Part shown: piece by piece, positions 1-8,683 of the stretch
How positions within the stretch are numbered: the first letter of the stretch is position 1
How the letters are laid out: each line of letters opens with the position of its first letter
Source: Polycyclovorans algicola TG408
Lineage (GTDB): Bacteria > Pseudomonadota > Gammaproteobacteria > Nevskiales > Nevskiaceae
Direction of reading: 5' to 3'
Assembly (NCBI RefSeq): GCF_000711245.1
Contig: NZ_JOMH01000001.1
Location: 1,234,830 to 1,298,829 of the forward strand
DNA length: 64,000 nt
Position numbers and translations under genes: made by a program
The notes under the pieces: generated by a model
Seen by the model: the letters and a program-made list of their open reading frames with translations, nothing else
The model's database searches: none
Told to the model about the DNA's origin: nothing

Positions 1-2
1 GC

Positions 3-170
3 CCGCTGGTCTCGACCAGCGCCAACCGCAGTGGCCAGCCCCCGGCCATGAGTCGCACGCAGGTGCAGTTGCGCTTTGCCGACATGTTGGTGGTGCCGGG
101 CGCCTTGGGCGGGTCGGATCGCCCCACCTCGATCCGCGAGGCCGCGACCGGGCATTATCTGCGGCAGTGA
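3..170 (+). CDS. tsaC: Threonylcarbamoyl-AMP synthase TsaC (C-terminal part only)
   Basis: The window opens inside a reading frame ending at a TGA at 168-170. Its 55 visible residues begin with [14 protein letters not shown], the STSAN-x-SG signature of the YrdC/Sua5/TsaC family, which makes threonylcarbamoyl-AMP for the t6A37 modification of ANN-decoding tRNAs in the cytoplasm. The tail [12 protein letters not shown] also fits the family's C-terminus. tsaC directly upstream of hemF is a familiar gammaproteobacterial order (as in Pseudomonas), which supports the call. The N-terminal two thirds lie outside the window. Confidence 0.85.
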   Translation, partial: PLVSTSANRSGQPPAMSRTQVQLRFADMLVVPGALGGSDRPTSIREAATGHYLRQ

Positions 171-201
171 ACCGCCGCCTTTGCCCCCTGAATACCGCGT
201 G

Positions 202-1122
202 ATGACCCAGTCCCCTGACCCTTTCGTGACCCGTGTCGACACCTGGCTGCGGCGACTGCAGCAGGACATCTGCACGGGTGCCGAGCAGTTCGAGCCAACC
301 GCGCGATTCCAGTCCGATGCCTGGCAGAAGCCGGCTGAAGCCCGTCTGCAGGGCGAGGGCGATACCCGCGTACTCGAAGCCGGGCAGGTGTTTGAGCGCG
401 GTGGCGTGGCCCGCTCGGTGGTGCGCGGCGCGGCGCTGCCGCCGTCGGCCACGGCATCGCGTCCCGAGCTCGCCGGGCGACCGTTTCAGGCCATGGGCGT
501 GTCGGTGGTATTGCACCCGCGCAACCCCTTTGTGCCCACCACACATTGCAACGTACGCATGCTCAATGTCGGTGGCGACGGCCTGCCGGCAGTGCGCTGG
601 TTTGGCGGCGGCTTTGACCTCACGCCCTACTACGGCTTTGAAGAAGACGCGCGCGGCTGGCACGGTGCCGCTCGCGAGGCGGTGGGTGAAGGGCTTTACC
701 CGCGCTTCAAGCGACAGTGCGATGAGTATTTCTACATTCGTCATCGTGATGAACCGCGCGGCATCGGTGGTCTGTTTTTTGACGACTGGACCGAAGGCGG
801 TGACGACCCGGCTTTTGCCTTGACCCAACGGGTCGGCGAGGCGTTTTGGGCCGCCTACGCACCCATCGTTGCGCGGCGCAAAGATCTGCCCTTCGGTGAA
901 CGCGAGCGACGCTGGCAGTTGCAGCGGCGTGGCCGTTACGTCGAGTTCAATCTGGTGTGGGACCGCGGCACGCTGTTTGGCCTTCAATCGGGCGGGCGCA
1001 CCGAGTCGATCCTGATGTCAATGCCGCCCGAGGTGCAGTGGGCCTACGACGCGCAGCCCGCTGCCGGGACGCCCGAGGCCGAACTGCTGACGCATTATCT
1101 GCAGCCGCGCGACTGGTGCTGA
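202..1122 (+). CDS. hemF: Oxygen-dependent coproporphyrinogen III oxidase HemF
   Basis: 306 residues, close to the roughly 300 of E. coli HemF. It oxidatively decarboxylates two propionates of coproporphyrinogen III to vinyl groups, giving protoporphyrinogen IX in aerobic haem synthesis. The family motif [11 protein letters not shown] is at residues 105-115, followed by the [17 protein letters not shown] segment, and the C-terminal [23 protein letters not shown] block is complete. The ATG at 202 was chosen because the earlier in-frame ATG at 76 would overlap tsaC and add sequence unlike the family. It lies 31 nt behind tsaC, probably co-transcribed, with oxyR 37 nt downstream. Confidence 0.97.
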   Translation: MTQSPDPFVTRVDTWLRRLQQDICTGAEQFEPTARFQSDAWQKPAEARLQGEGDTRVLEAGQVFERGGVARSVVRGAALPPSATASRPELAGRPFQAMGVSVVLHPRNPFVPTTHCNVRMLNVGGDGLPAVRWFGGGFDLTPYYGFEEDARGWHGAAREAVGEGLYPRFKRQCDEYFYIRHRDEPRGIGGLFFDDWTEGGDDPAFALTQRVGEAFWAAYAPIVARRKDLPFGERERRWQLQRRGRYVEFNLVWDRGTLFGLQSGGRTESILMSMPPEVQWAYDAQPAAGTPEAELLTHYLQPRDWC

Positions 1123-1159
1123 GGCATACTCCAGAGGCGTTTCTGCCACGTTCTGCCCC

Positions 1160-2095
1160 GTGACCCTGACCGAACTCCGCTATCTGGTAAACCTCGACAA
1201 AGAGCGCCACTTTGGGCGTGCCGCCGAGCGCTCGTTCGTCAGCCAGCCCACCCTGTCGGTGGCGCTGAAAAAGCTGGAAGACGAGTTCGGCGTGATTCTG
1301 TTCGAACGCAACCGTGGCGAAGCCCGACCAACGCCGGTGGGTGCGCGCATCATTGAGCAGGCGCGACGCGTGTTGGCCGAGGCGCGGCGCGTCGAAGACA
1401 TCGCCAAGGAAGGCGGCGACGAGCTCTCGGGCGCGCTGCGCATCGGCGCGATCTACACCGTCGGCCCTTACATGCTGCCGCAGCTGGTGCCGGCGCTGCG
1501 CAAGGCGGCACCCAACATGCCGTTGGTGATCGAGGAAAACTACACCGGCATCCTGCTCGACCAACTGCGCGACAACGAAATTGACGTCGCGCTGCTGGCG
1601 CTGCCCATCGACCTCAACGGCCTCAGTGCGTGGCCGGTGTACGACGAATCGTTTGTGGTGATGATGCCGCCCGATCATGCGCTGGCCGACAAGATCGAGA
1701 TCCCGGCCGCGCAACTCGCGCATCACCCGCTGCTGCTGCTGGGGCCGGGGCATTGTTTTCGCGACCAGGTGATCGAGGCCTGTCCGAAATGTGTCGAGCC
1801 CGACGCCCAGGGCCCGCGACCGCAGACCGGCAGCTCGCTGGAAACCATTCGCCACATGGTGGTCAGCGGGCTGGGCATCACCGTGCTGCCCGAAGCCTCG
1901 GTGAAGAACCGACCGGACGACGGCGGGCTGGTGGCCCGCCCGTTCAAGCCACCGGCGCCGGAGCGTCAGATCGCGCTGGTGTGGCGGCGAACCTTCCCGC
2001 GTTTCAAGGCCATCACCCTGCTGCGTGACACGCTGCTGGCCTGCCGTATTCAGGGTGTGCGGTTCTTACCGGACGCGCCGCAGCAGGGCAACTGA
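1160..2095 (+). CDS. oxyR: Hydrogen peroxide-sensing LysR regulator OxyR
   Basis: 311-residue LysR-type regulator starting at GTG. The N-terminal winged helix (residues 1-60, with SFVSQPTLSVALKKLE as recognition helix region) is followed by a substrate-binding-like regulatory domain. Two cysteines fall at residues 199 (GHC-FRDQ) and 208 (EAC), the same positions as the peroxide-sensing disulphide pair C199/C208 of E. coli OxyR, so this is very probably a true redox sensor that activates catalase/peroxidase genes. A third cysteine follows at 211. No catalase or ahpCF gene is adjacent. It could be read through from hemF. Confidence 0.93.
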   Translation: MTLTELRYLVNLDKERHFGRAAERSFVSQPTLSVALKKLEDEFGVILFERNRGEARPTPVGARIIEQARRVLAEARRVEDIAKEGGDELSGALRIGAIYTVGPYMLPQLVPALRKAAPNMPLVIEENYTGILLDQLRDNEIDVALLALPIDLNGLSAWPVYDESFVVMMPPDHALADKIEIPAAQLAHHPLLLLGPGHCFRDQVIEACPKCVEPDAQGPRPQTGSSLETIRHMVVSGLGITVLPEASVKNRPDDGGLVARPFKPPAPERQIALVWRRTFPRFKAITLLRDTLLACRIQGVRFLPDAPQQGN

Positions 2096-2188
2096 AAGAC
2101 CTCTCGCCCCGGCCGACACGGGTTGATTGACACCATGGTGGCCGCTGAACCGTCGCGCTGGCGTGATCGTGCGAGAGGAGCCCCCCAA

Positions 2189-2285
2189 ATGTTCAACAAG
2201 TTTTTTTGCTGGCAAGCGTCCCAGCGACCTGGGGCTCAACCGCGCCCGCGTCGAGCGTATTCGCAACGCCTTCGACGCCTATTGA
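2189..2285 (+). pseudogene. Small ORF interrupted by a seven-T run (possible frameshift)
   Basis: An ATG at 2189 with a strong Shine-Dalgarno (AGGAG at 2176-2180) starts MFNKFF and then meets a TTTTTTT tract at 2201-2207. Reading straight through, the frame runs on without sense into the antisense of the next gene. If one T is removed, the frame continues as AGKRPSDLGLNRARVERI and stops at TGA 2283-2285, giving a tidy 31-residue basic peptide just before a terminator-like stem. This suggests a frameshifted or slippage-prone small gene, or a sequencing error. I do not recognise a family; no function is proposed. Confidence 0.35.
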
Positions 2286-2317
2286 ATCGGCAGCACGCGT
2301 GTACGAGCCGATTCAAT
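2281..2317. terminator. Inverted repeat between convergent genes, likely bidirectional terminator
   Basis: Perfect 11-bp arms ATTGAATCGGC (2281-2291) and GCCGATTCAAT (2307-2317) enclose a 15-nt loop. The stem sits exactly between the plus-strand small ORF and the 3' end of the minus-strand lipoprotein gene at 2321. There is no clear T tract, so this may be an mRNA 3'-end stabilising hairpin rather than a classical intrinsic terminator. Confidence 0.5.
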
Positions 2318-2320
2318 GAC

Positions 2321-3679
2321 TCAAATCGTGTTGCGGACCCCAAGGGCCTGGACCGACTCGACATTCAGGTAACTGTCGACCGGCAGGCCGCGCGACCGCT
2401 GGAAATCATTCAGGGCGCTGAGTGTGCGGCGCCCGAGGATGCCGTCAATCGGACCCGGGTCGAAGCCCTGCGACTTGAGCGCCTGCTGCACGCGCTGCAA
2501 CAGGCCGGGCGTCATGTTGGTCTCGCAGATCACCGAGCGCCATTCGAGTGACGACGGGTGGGTCAGTTCGCGCACCGTGACCGTGGCCAGTTGCTCGGGC
2601 ACCGGAACACGGTTGACGCGCGCGGGCTCGACCATGCGCTGCACCTGCATGTTGGACACCTGGGCCGGCACGCTGACGCGGCGCACCTGGGCGGGCTGGT
2701 CAACGATCCGGCGGGTGATGCTGCGGTATTCGCCCGGCACCTGCACCTCGCGCGACTCCGCCGGGCGGGTCTGCACGCGCCGCGTGATGCTCTTGTAAAC
2801 AGCCGGTTCTTCAACCAGGCAGAAGATCTGGCCGGTGGCGTGGTCGATACGCTCCAGCGGCCCTCGGCCTGGCCTCCAAACCTGGCGTGCGGGGCGTTCG
2901 AGCACACGCTCGGTGACCGTGTCGTACTGCGGCTCGGTGGTCACGTAGCGCGTTGTCGGCGGGCGCACCTCAACCTGTTCGGTCACGGTGCGGAAGGTGG
3001 GCGGCACCACCTCAAGGCGTTCGTAGCCCTCCTGCGTGACCACCGATTCATTCAGGGTCTGATAGCGGGCTGGCACCACCTGCACTTGCTCGCTGGCCGG
3101 ACGGACCACGTAGGTCTGCTGCACGTTGCGGTACTGCTCGGGCCTGCGGACCAGCGCGTAGCAGTCGCCGGGCGACGCTTGCGGCATCGGCGGAATGCCC
3201 TGCTCATAGGCGCCGGGCGCCATGCCCGAATCCTGGACGGTGGTGCTGAACACCGGCGCGTTGCTGGCTGGCATCACCATCGGCTGCTGCACTGGCGCGG
3301 CCGCTGGCCTCGCATCACGCTGCTGCGCGGGAAGCTGCCATTGCTGCGGTGCGCTGCGATGCTCGCGTGCCAAGCGCTCGGCGGTGCGCTGCTCTTCGGC
3401 ACTGGCGGCGGTGGGCTTGCGAAATCCTGGCGGGATGGCCGCCGGCGGCGGAATTTCGTTGGCGAAACGGGGGCGTGGCTGACCGCCGTAGGTCGACGTT
3501 GAGTCGGTCACCGGAAAGCTTTGCGATACCGGTGACACCTGCCCGATGCCCTGGCTGTAAAACGGTGACGGAATACCCGCACCGCTGCGGTCGGCGGACG
3601 TGGCGCAGCCTGACAGCAACAGAGCGCAAGTCGCGATCCCGATGCCCCCCAATGTCGCACCTTGAAATGCCCCGGTCAT
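2321..3679 (-). CDS. Repeat-rich lipoprotein with C-terminal peptidoglycan-binding domain
   Basis: 452 residues. Residues 1-24 form a lipoprotein signal peptide with lipobox LSGC and lipidated Cys25. Residues about 60-160 are proline- and glutamine-rich and look disordered. From about 175 to 380 a degenerate repeat of about 20 residues recurs (pattern Y-x-S/T-I/V-T-x-R/Q-V ... PA ... R-x-V-x-V-P), suggesting a beta-rich repeat stalk. Residues about 390-448 match a PG_binding_1 domain (LLQRVQQALKSQGFDPGPID, then RRTLSALNDFQ). It is probably an envelope lipoprotein that tethers to the cell wall. No enzymatic motif is seen; precise role unknown. Single gene, convergent with oxyR. Confidence 0.75.
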   Translation of the reverse strand: MTGAFQGATLGGIGIATCALLLSGCATSADRSGAGIPSPFYSQGIGQVSPVSQSFPVTDSTSTYGGQPRPRFANEIPPPAAIPPGFRKPTAASAEEQRTAERLAREHRSAPQQWQLPAQQRDARPAAAPVQQPMVMPASNAPVFSTTVQDSGMAPGAYEQGIPPMPQASPGDCYALVRRPEQYRNVQQTYVVRPASEQVQVVPARYQTLNESVVTQEGYERLEVVPPTFRTVTEQVEVRPPTTRYVTTEPQYDTVTERVLERPARQVWRPGRGPLERIDHATGQIFCLVEEPAVYKSITRRVQTRPAESREVQVPGEYRSITRRIVDQPAQVRRVSVPAQVSNMQVQRMVEPARVNRVPVPEQLATVTVRELTHPSSLEWRSVICETNMTPGLLQRVQQALKSQGFDPGPIDGILGRRTLSALNDFQRSRGLPVDSYLNVESVQALGVRNTI

Positions 3680-3783
3680 GTCGCGTCCCTTCAGGTTTTC
3701 AGGATGCTAGCAGCGGCCGCAACCGACGGCGAGGGGCGTAGATGACCTGAGCCTTTCGACGCAAAGGCTTGCGTCACATCCGG

Positions 3784-4587
3784 TCAGTGTTGCCCCAGAA
3801 GCAGATACAGGCCGATGCCGACCAGCAGCAGCGCGAAGGCGCGTTTCAGCGTTTGCGGCGAGGCGGCATGCGCCAAGCGGACGCCGATGGGTGCGGTGAG
3901 CACGCTGAACACACCGATGCCCGCCAGCGCCGGCAGCGACAGATAGCCCAGTGCCGGCGCCGGCACGCCGACCGTGCCCCAGCCGGCCCAGACAAAGCCC
4001 AGCGCCCCGGCCCAGGCAATGGGAATGCCGGCCGCGGCCGAGGTGCCGACCGCCTGGTGAATCGGCACACCACGCAGGTTGAGGTAGGGCACGTTCAGCG
4101 AACCGCCGCCGATGCCGATCAACGCCGCCGCCGCGCCGATGACGGTGCCGGCAATGCCCAGCTCGGCGCGTGATGGCGGCTTGGCATCGGCGGCCACCGG
4201 CTTGGGCGTGACCAGCGCCATCTGCGCGGCAATCGCCAGCGCGCCGAAGCCGACAATATTGCGCAAGGCCGCGCCGCTCAGCAGGTCGGCGACCTGTGCG
4301 CCAATCACGGCGCCCAGCATCAGGCCCGGCGCCAGACTCGACAGCACGCGCCAGTTGACGCTGCCCCGCCGCTGGTGGGCGCGGGCCGACGACAGGCTGG
4401 TAAAACCGATCACGCCCAACGAAGTGCCGATGGCCACCTGCATGACGACCTCGGTGGGCACCCCGAGCCGGGGCATCACCACGGCGAGAATCGGCACGAT
4501 GGTCAGGCCACCGCCGACGCCGAACAGGCCGGCCATCACGCCCGCCACCACCCCAGTGGCGGCGAAGATCAGCAGGTCGATAAACAT
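3784..4587 (-). CDS. TauE/SafE family membrane permease (sulfite exporter-like)
   Basis: 267 residues, almost entirely hydrophobic, with about eight membrane segments. Two internally related halves each begin with the family's glycine-rich turn (AGLFGVGGGLTIVPIL near the N-terminus, AALIGIGGGSLNVPYL in the second half), the hallmark of the TauE/SafE (DUF81) family, whose members move sulfite, sulfoacetate or other organic anions across the inner membrane. The ATG at 4587 is preferred over one 36 nt upstream because the membrane segment starts at once. Substrate cannot be deduced: neighbours (lipoprotein, slt) give no metabolic context. Confidence 0.85.
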   Translation of the reverse strand: MFIDLLIFAATGVVAGVMAGLFGVGGGLTIVPILAVVMPRLGVPTEVVMQVAIGTSLGVIGFTSLSSARAHQRRGSVNWRVLSSLAPGLMLGAVIGAQVADLLSGAALRNIVGFGALAIAAQMALVTPKPVAADAKPPSRAELGIAGTVIGAAAALIGIGGGSLNVPYLNLRGVPIHQAVGTSAAAGIPIAWAGALGFVWAGWGTVGVPAPALGYLSLPALAGIGVFSVLTAPIGVRLAHAASPQTLKRAFALLLVGIGLYLLLGQH

Positions 4588-4685
4588 GTGATCAATCGCA
4601 TGAAACGTCCTGGGGGGCGGCACGGGCCGGGAAACGGGCCCGTAGACTACTGAAACGCCAGATTGATGTGGAGTTGGACGCTGCG

Positions 4686-6635
4686 ATGACCCGAATAAAG
4701 TCCATGACCCGGTGGACCCTGCCGGCCCTGTTGGGCCTGGGCACCTGCCTGCCCGCGCTGGCGATGGCGAACCCGGATTCGCTGCGTGAAGAATTCATCG
4801 AGGTGCTGGCGGCGATCGAAAAGGGCGAGAACCCGCCGCGCTCCGAGGCCCTGCAGCGTTACAGCCTCGCGCCGTATCTGGACGCGGCTGCGGTGCGTCG
4901 GCTGATCGCTCGCAACAACCCAGAAGCCGATCAGGCGTGGCCGGCGTTCCGGGCTGCGCACCCGCAACATGTCGAGAACCGTGATCTGGCGCGCGAGTGG
5001 TGGCGCAGCCTGGTGCGGCGGCAGGCCTGGGCGCAGGTTTGGGCCGAGGTGCCGGCCGACGTGAGTTTCACCGACCTGCAATGCCAACGGCTGCGCGCCG
5101 GCCTCGAAACCGGGCAGGACCCGGCCGTGCTGGTGCCGCAGATCCAGGCGGCGTTCAAGACCGGGCGCTCGATGCCCGACGCCTGTGACCGGCCGTTCGA
5201 ATGGCTGCAGGCCCGGGGCGGACGTCCAGACGCACTGGTGATCGAGCGCTTCGAACTGGCTTTGGCGGGCAACGAGTTCGGTCTGTCGCGCTTCCTGCTC
5301 CGGCAGTTGCCGGACCAACGGCGCGACCCATATGCGCAGCGCCTGGCCTTGCGCTCGGCGCCGGCCAGCGCGATACCCGCGCTGCTCGACGCGCCCCCGT
5401 CGCCACTGCCGTGGGACGACCTGATCAGCGGCTGGAACCGTTGGGCGGCCGCCGACATCAACGCTGCGCAGCGCATGGCGCCGCGCCTCGCCGAACTGGA
5501 CGGACTCAGCGACGGCCAGCGTGCCGCGGTCTGGAATGCCGTGGGCCTGCGTCTCTCGTGGCGGCGCGATGAGGCGGCGCTCGACGCGTTCCGTCGTGCC
5601 GGGTTTGGCTCGGACGACGACCGTGTGCATGAGTGGCGGGTGCGCGCGGCGCTTTGGGCCGGCGCGTTCGAGCAGGCTGATCGCTGGCTGGCGGTGTTTC
5701 CCGACGCACTCGCCGCCGAGCCGCGCTGGCGCTACTGGCGGGCGCGAGTCACCGAAAAATTACAGGGCTTGGCGGCCGCACGCGGTGATTACCAGCGCTT
5801 GCTGACGGCCAACAATGTCTATGCACTGCTTGCCGCCGAGCGCCTTGATGTGGCGATGCTGCCGCAGCCGCAGCCAGGCGCGCCGCCTAACCCCGCGGTG
5901 CAGACGGCGTTCGACCAGGACCCGGCCATCGCGCGGATGCGCGAGCTGCACGCGCTGGACCTGCGGCCGCGCTTCAACCTCGAATGGTTCGCCTTTTTCG
6001 CCGGTCGCGACATGCCGACCTATGACCAACTCTCACAGTTCGCGTTTGCCCAGGGCTGGTGGGTGAACGGCGTGGCCTCATCCACTGCGGCACGTATTTT
6101 TGACGACTTCGTGCGCCTCTATCCGCGACCCTACGACGCGCTGGTGGCGCGCGCCGCCGCCGACAGCGGCCTGCCGGCGCCGCTAATCTACGGTCTGATC
6201 CGTCAGGAGAGCCTTTACGAGCCGCGCGCCCGCTCGCACGCCAACGCTTACGGTCTGATGCAGTTGCTGCTGCCCACCGCACGCGGTGTCGCCCAGCGTC
6301 ACGACCTGCCGCGTCCCGATGTCGAGGCGCTGTACCAGCCGGCGCGTAACGTCGCCCTGGGTTCGCGCTATCTGGCCGAGCGTTTCAAGCGCTTTGACGG
6401 CCAATGGATGCCGGCGATTGCGTCCTACAACGCCGGCGCCGGGGCGGTGGATCGCTGGCTGCCCGACACGCCAAAGGACGCCGACATTTGGATGGAAAAC
6501 GTGCCCTACAACGAAACCCGCAACTACATCGGCAAGCTGCTCTGGCACCAGGCCGTGTATGCGTGGTTGGGCAGCGGTGAGGCGCAGCGCGCGGGCGTGG
6601 CGATGCGCCCGGTGGTGCGGCCCGGCGCACGGTGA
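4686..6635 (+). CDS. slt: Soluble lytic murein transglycosylase Slt
   Basis: About 649 residues, matching E. coli Slt70 (645). A signal peptide (hydrophobic stretch ending ALAMA) directs it to the periplasm. A long alpha-helical superhelical U/L region occupies residues about 30-470, and the C-terminal goose-lysozyme-like SLT domain carries the catalytic glutamate in GLIRQES (codon at 6207) followed by [12 protein letters not shown] and the [10 protein letters not shown] motif. It cleaves glycan strands to 1,6-anhydroMurNAc products. An in-frame GTG lies at 4668 and an ATG at 4704; 4686 is the compromise start, with GGAG 12 nt upstream. The stop overlaps cca by 4 nt, so the two are translationally coupled. 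Confidence 0.93.
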   Translation: MTRIKSMTRWTLPALLGLGTCLPALAMANPDSLREEFIEVLAAIEKGENPPRSEALQRYSLAPYLDAAAVRRLIARNNPEADQAWPAFRAAHPQHVENRDLAREWWRSLVRRQAWAQVWAEVPADVSFTDLQCQRLRAGLETGQDPAVLVPQIQAAFKTGRSMPDACDRPFEWLQARGGRPDALVIERFELALAGNEFGLSRFLLRQLPDQRRDPYAQRLALRSAPASAIPALLDAPPSPLPWDDLISGWNRWAAADINAAQRMAPRLAELDGLSDGQRAAVWNAVGLRLSWRRDEAALDAFRRAGFGSDDDRVHEWRVRAALWAGAFEQADRWLAVFPDALAAEPRWRYWRARVTEKLQGLAAARGDYQRLLTANNVYALLAAERLDVAMLPQPQPGAPPNPAVQTAFDQDPAIARMRELHALDLRPRFNLEWFAFFAGRDMPTYDQLSQFAFAQGWWVNGVASSTAARIFDDFVRLYPRPYDALVARAAADSGLPAPLIYGLIRQESLYEPRARSHANAYGLMQLLLPTARGVAQRHDLPRPDVEALYQPARNVALGSRYLAERFKRFDGQWMPAIASYNAGAGAVDRWLPDTPKDADIWMENVPYNETRNYIGKLLWHQAVYAWLGSGEAQRAGVAMRPVVRPGAR

Positions 6636-7765
6636 AACGCTACCTGGTTGGTGGTGCGGTGCGCGATGGCCTGCTTGGCCTGACCCCGCACGAGCGCGAT
6701 TGGGTGGTGGTCGGCAGTACCCCGGAGCAGATGCGTGCGGCGGGGTTTACCCAGGTCGGGCGCGACTTTCCGGTGTTCCTGCACCCGCAGACCAAGGAAG
6801 AGCATGCGCTGGCGCGCACTGAACGCAAGAGCGGGGCGGGGCATCAGGGCTTTGTGGTGCACGCGTCGCCCGAGGTCACGCTAGAGGACGACCTGATTCG
6901 TCGCGACCTCACTGTCAATGCCATTGCCGAGGACGAATCGGGCGCCCTGATCGACCCTCATGGCGGCGCGCGTGACATCGAAAATCGCTGGTTGCGACAC
7001 GTGTCGCCGGCCTTCAGCGAAGACCCGCTGCGGGTGCTGCGGTTGGCGCGGTTTGCGGCGCGCTTTGCGCCCCTTGGGTTTCGCGTCGCCGATGAAACAT
7101 TGGCGCTGTGCCGGCAACTGGTGGCAACGGGCGCGCTGCGTGAGTTGTCCGCCGAGCGGGTCTGGCAGGAGACCGTGCGTGCCATCAATGAGAGCCCGGC
7201 CCCCAGTGTTTTTTTCACCACGCTGGACGCCGTCGGCGGCTTGGCCGACTGGTTCGGCTGGCTGTCGACGACGGCGTTGCCCTTGTCGCTGGCGGCGGTG
7301 GATCAGGCCACGGCTGACCACGCCGACCCGGTGGTGCGGGCCGCGGCATGGATGGCGCCGGCGGCGGCCCAATTGACTCCAGTGAAGTGGGACGCGGTTT
7401 GTCAGCAACTACGGGTGCCCAACGACATCAGCACCCTGGTGGCCACGTTCGTGGCGTCTGCTGACGACCTTCACCACGGCGAGGCCCTCGCGCCCGATGC
7501 GCTACTGCGGCGGCTGGAAGGTATGTCCGCGTTTCGCCGCTCGACGCTGTTTGATCGGGTGCTCGCGGTCGATGCGGTGCTGGCGCAGGGGGTCCGACGC
7601 CGGGCCCACACGGCGTTCTGGCAGGCCGCACGTGCCCAAGCCGAGGCCGTGCAGGCGCGTGATGTCATGACCGACGGCCTGCGCGGCCCGGCGATTTCGG
7701 ATGCCCTCGCCGCCGCCCGTACGCAGCGATTGGCCGATTGGCGGCAGGCATTCGGTCGGGCCTAG
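6632..7765 (+). CDS. cca: CCA-adding tRNA nucleotidyltransferase, lacking the HD phosphohydrolase motif
   Basis: 377 residues from a GTG overlapping the slt stop. The N-terminal head ([13 protein letters not shown], then the metal-binding [25 protein letters not shown] and [15 protein letters not shown]) is nearly identical in layout to E. coli Cca, so CTP/ATP addition to tRNA 3' ends is secure. E. coli Cca has 412 residues and an HD domain (HDLGKG) after the body; here the corresponding stretch (about residues 215-270) is shortened and no HD motif is present. Associated phosphatase/phosphodiesterase activity is therefore probably lost. The C-terminal region still aligns at LRVPNDI. Confidence 0.93.
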   Translation: MKRYLVGGAVRDGLLGLTPHERDWVVVGSTPEQMRAAGFTQVGRDFPVFLHPQTKEEHALARTERKSGAGHQGFVVHASPEVTLEDDLIRRDLTVNAIAEDESGALIDPHGGARDIENRWLRHVSPAFSEDPLRVLRLARFAARFAPLGFRVADETLALCRQLVATGALRELSAERVWQETVRAINESPAPSVFFTTLDAVGGLADWFGWLSTTALPLSLAAVDQATADHADPVVRAAAWMAPAAAQLTPVKWDAVCQQLRVPNDISTLVATFVASADDLHHGEALAPDALLRRLEGMSAFRRSTLFDRVLAVDAVLAQGVRRRAHTAFWQAARAQAEAVQARDVMTDGLRGPAISDALAAARTQRLADWRQAFGRA

Positions 7766-7854
7766 AAGCGTTCGCGCGCAAATCAGTGGGCGCGAGCCAC
7801 CGGCTCGGGTAAACTCTCGCCCCCGTATTCCTCAAATCAGTGTTGGAGCAGCCG

Positions 7855-8361
7855 GTGGGCAACAAACCTCAAGACGGTCAGAACCCAGACAAGATCTTCA
7901 TGGCCAACTTCAGCAAGGTGATGGGCGGGCTGGGCGTCATTTTTGTGATTTGTATCGTTGCGGCCGGCCTGTTTGCCAGCGGCGACATTCGCGACGATGA
8001 AGGTCAGACGGCACTGATGAAAGAGCGTCTCGCGCCGATCGGCAAAGTGGTCACCGACCCCGAGATGCTGGTGCAGGCCAGCGCAGAGACCGAGACTTCA
8101 CGTGAGCCCTACACCGGCGCCCAGGTGGTCGAGCGCGTTTGCGGCGCCTGCCACAACGCCGGCGTGCTCGATGCGCCAAAGTCTGGCGACAACGCCGCCT
8201 GGGCGCAACGCTTCGACGAGAAGGGCCTCGACACCCTGGTCAAGCACTCCATCGAGGGCTACAACGCGATGCCGGCGCGCGGCGGAGATTCCAGCCTCAG
8301 CGACGACGAAGTGCGTGACGCCGTCAAAGCGTTGCTGGAAGACGCTGACGTGTCGATCTGA
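7855..8361 (+). CDS. Membrane-anchored cytochrome c5-type monohaem protein
   Basis: 168 residues from a GTG at 7855, chosen because GGAG lies at 7845-7848; a GTG at 7840 is also in frame. An uncleaved hydrophobic segment (GLGVIFVICIVAAGLF, about residues 25-40) anchors the protein to the inner membrane with the rest periplasmic. The haem-binding CGACH is at residues 96-100, and AMPARGG with a following LSDDEV supplies the distal Met, as in the cytochrome c5 family. It probably shuttles electrons between the bc1-type complex and a terminal oxidase. Followed at once by an intrinsic terminator; transcribed alone or with cca. Confidence 0.88.
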   Translation: MGNKPQDGQNPDKIFMANFSKVMGGLGVIFVICIVAAGLFASGDIRDDEGQTALMKERLAPIGKVVTDPEMLVQASAETETSREPYTGAQVVERVCGACHNAGVLDAPKSGDNAAWAQRFDEKGLDTLVKHSIEGYNAMPARGGDSSLSDDEVRDAVKALLEDADVSI

Positions 8362-8380
8362 CCCGGTCGTCGCCGCAAAC

Positions 8381-8406
8381 AAGGCGCTGCTCAGGCGCCT
8401 TTTTTG
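8381..8406 (+). terminator. Intrinsic terminator after the cytochrome gene
   Basis: Stem AAGGCGC / GCGCCTT with a 7-nt loop followed by a T run, 20 nt after the cytochrome c5 stop codon. Confidence 0.85.
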
Positions 8407-8424
8407 TGGGCGATGCACGGGTGA

Positions 8425-8441
8425 TGCACCGATCAAGTGCA
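8425..8441. promoter_or_regulatory. NtrC-type palindrome (site 1)
   Basis: TGCACC-GATCA-AGTGCA matches the 17-bp NtrC enhancer architecture TGCACY-N5-RGTGCA, with both half-sites intact. Established knowledge: NtrC binds such sites as tandem dimers upstream of sigma-54 promoters in nitrogen-limited cells. It lies about 260 nt upstream of the porin start. Confidence 0.5.
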
Positions 8442-8501
8442 CGTGATCTTGATGCACAGCGGATCGAGGCCCTGCGAACGACGGTGATATAGGGTCACTG
8501 A

Positions 8502-8518
8502 TGCACCGAGTTGGTGCG
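8502..8518. promoter_or_regulatory. NtrC-type palindrome (site 2)
   Basis: TGCACC-GAGTT-GGTGCG matches the NtrC consensus with only the final base differing; the core GCACC-N5-GGTGC is perfectly symmetric. It is 77 nt (centre to centre) from the first site, i.e. about seven helical turns, so both could face the same side of the DNA. Confidence 0.55.
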
Positions 8519-8683
8519 ACTTGTGCCGCGTGATCCCCAACCGGGCGACGGACGTGCATCTGTCAGTCGTTGCGCTCATCCATTCGGTGCAAGAATCCGT
8601 TGTGTCTTTTCTCGCTGCAATGCAGCAGGCGCCGAGCCGAGCCGGGTCGGCGCTTTAGCACCTTCACATTCCCAGGAGAATCA

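Larger units (their letters stand above)
8362..8683 (+). other. 322-nt gene-free leader upstream of the porin
   Basis: This interval holds the cytochrome terminator and then a region rich in the heptamer GATGCAC (8412, 8423, 8451, 8500, and inverted at 8554). Two of these belong to NtrC-type palindromes listed separately. A weak GG-N10-GC pair (8513-8526, TTGGTGCGACTTGTGCC) could be a sigma-54 element but overlaps a palindrome, so I do not call the promoter. A good Shine-Dalgarno AGGAGA at 8674-8679 serves the porin. No convincing open reading frame lies in it. Confidence 0.6.
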
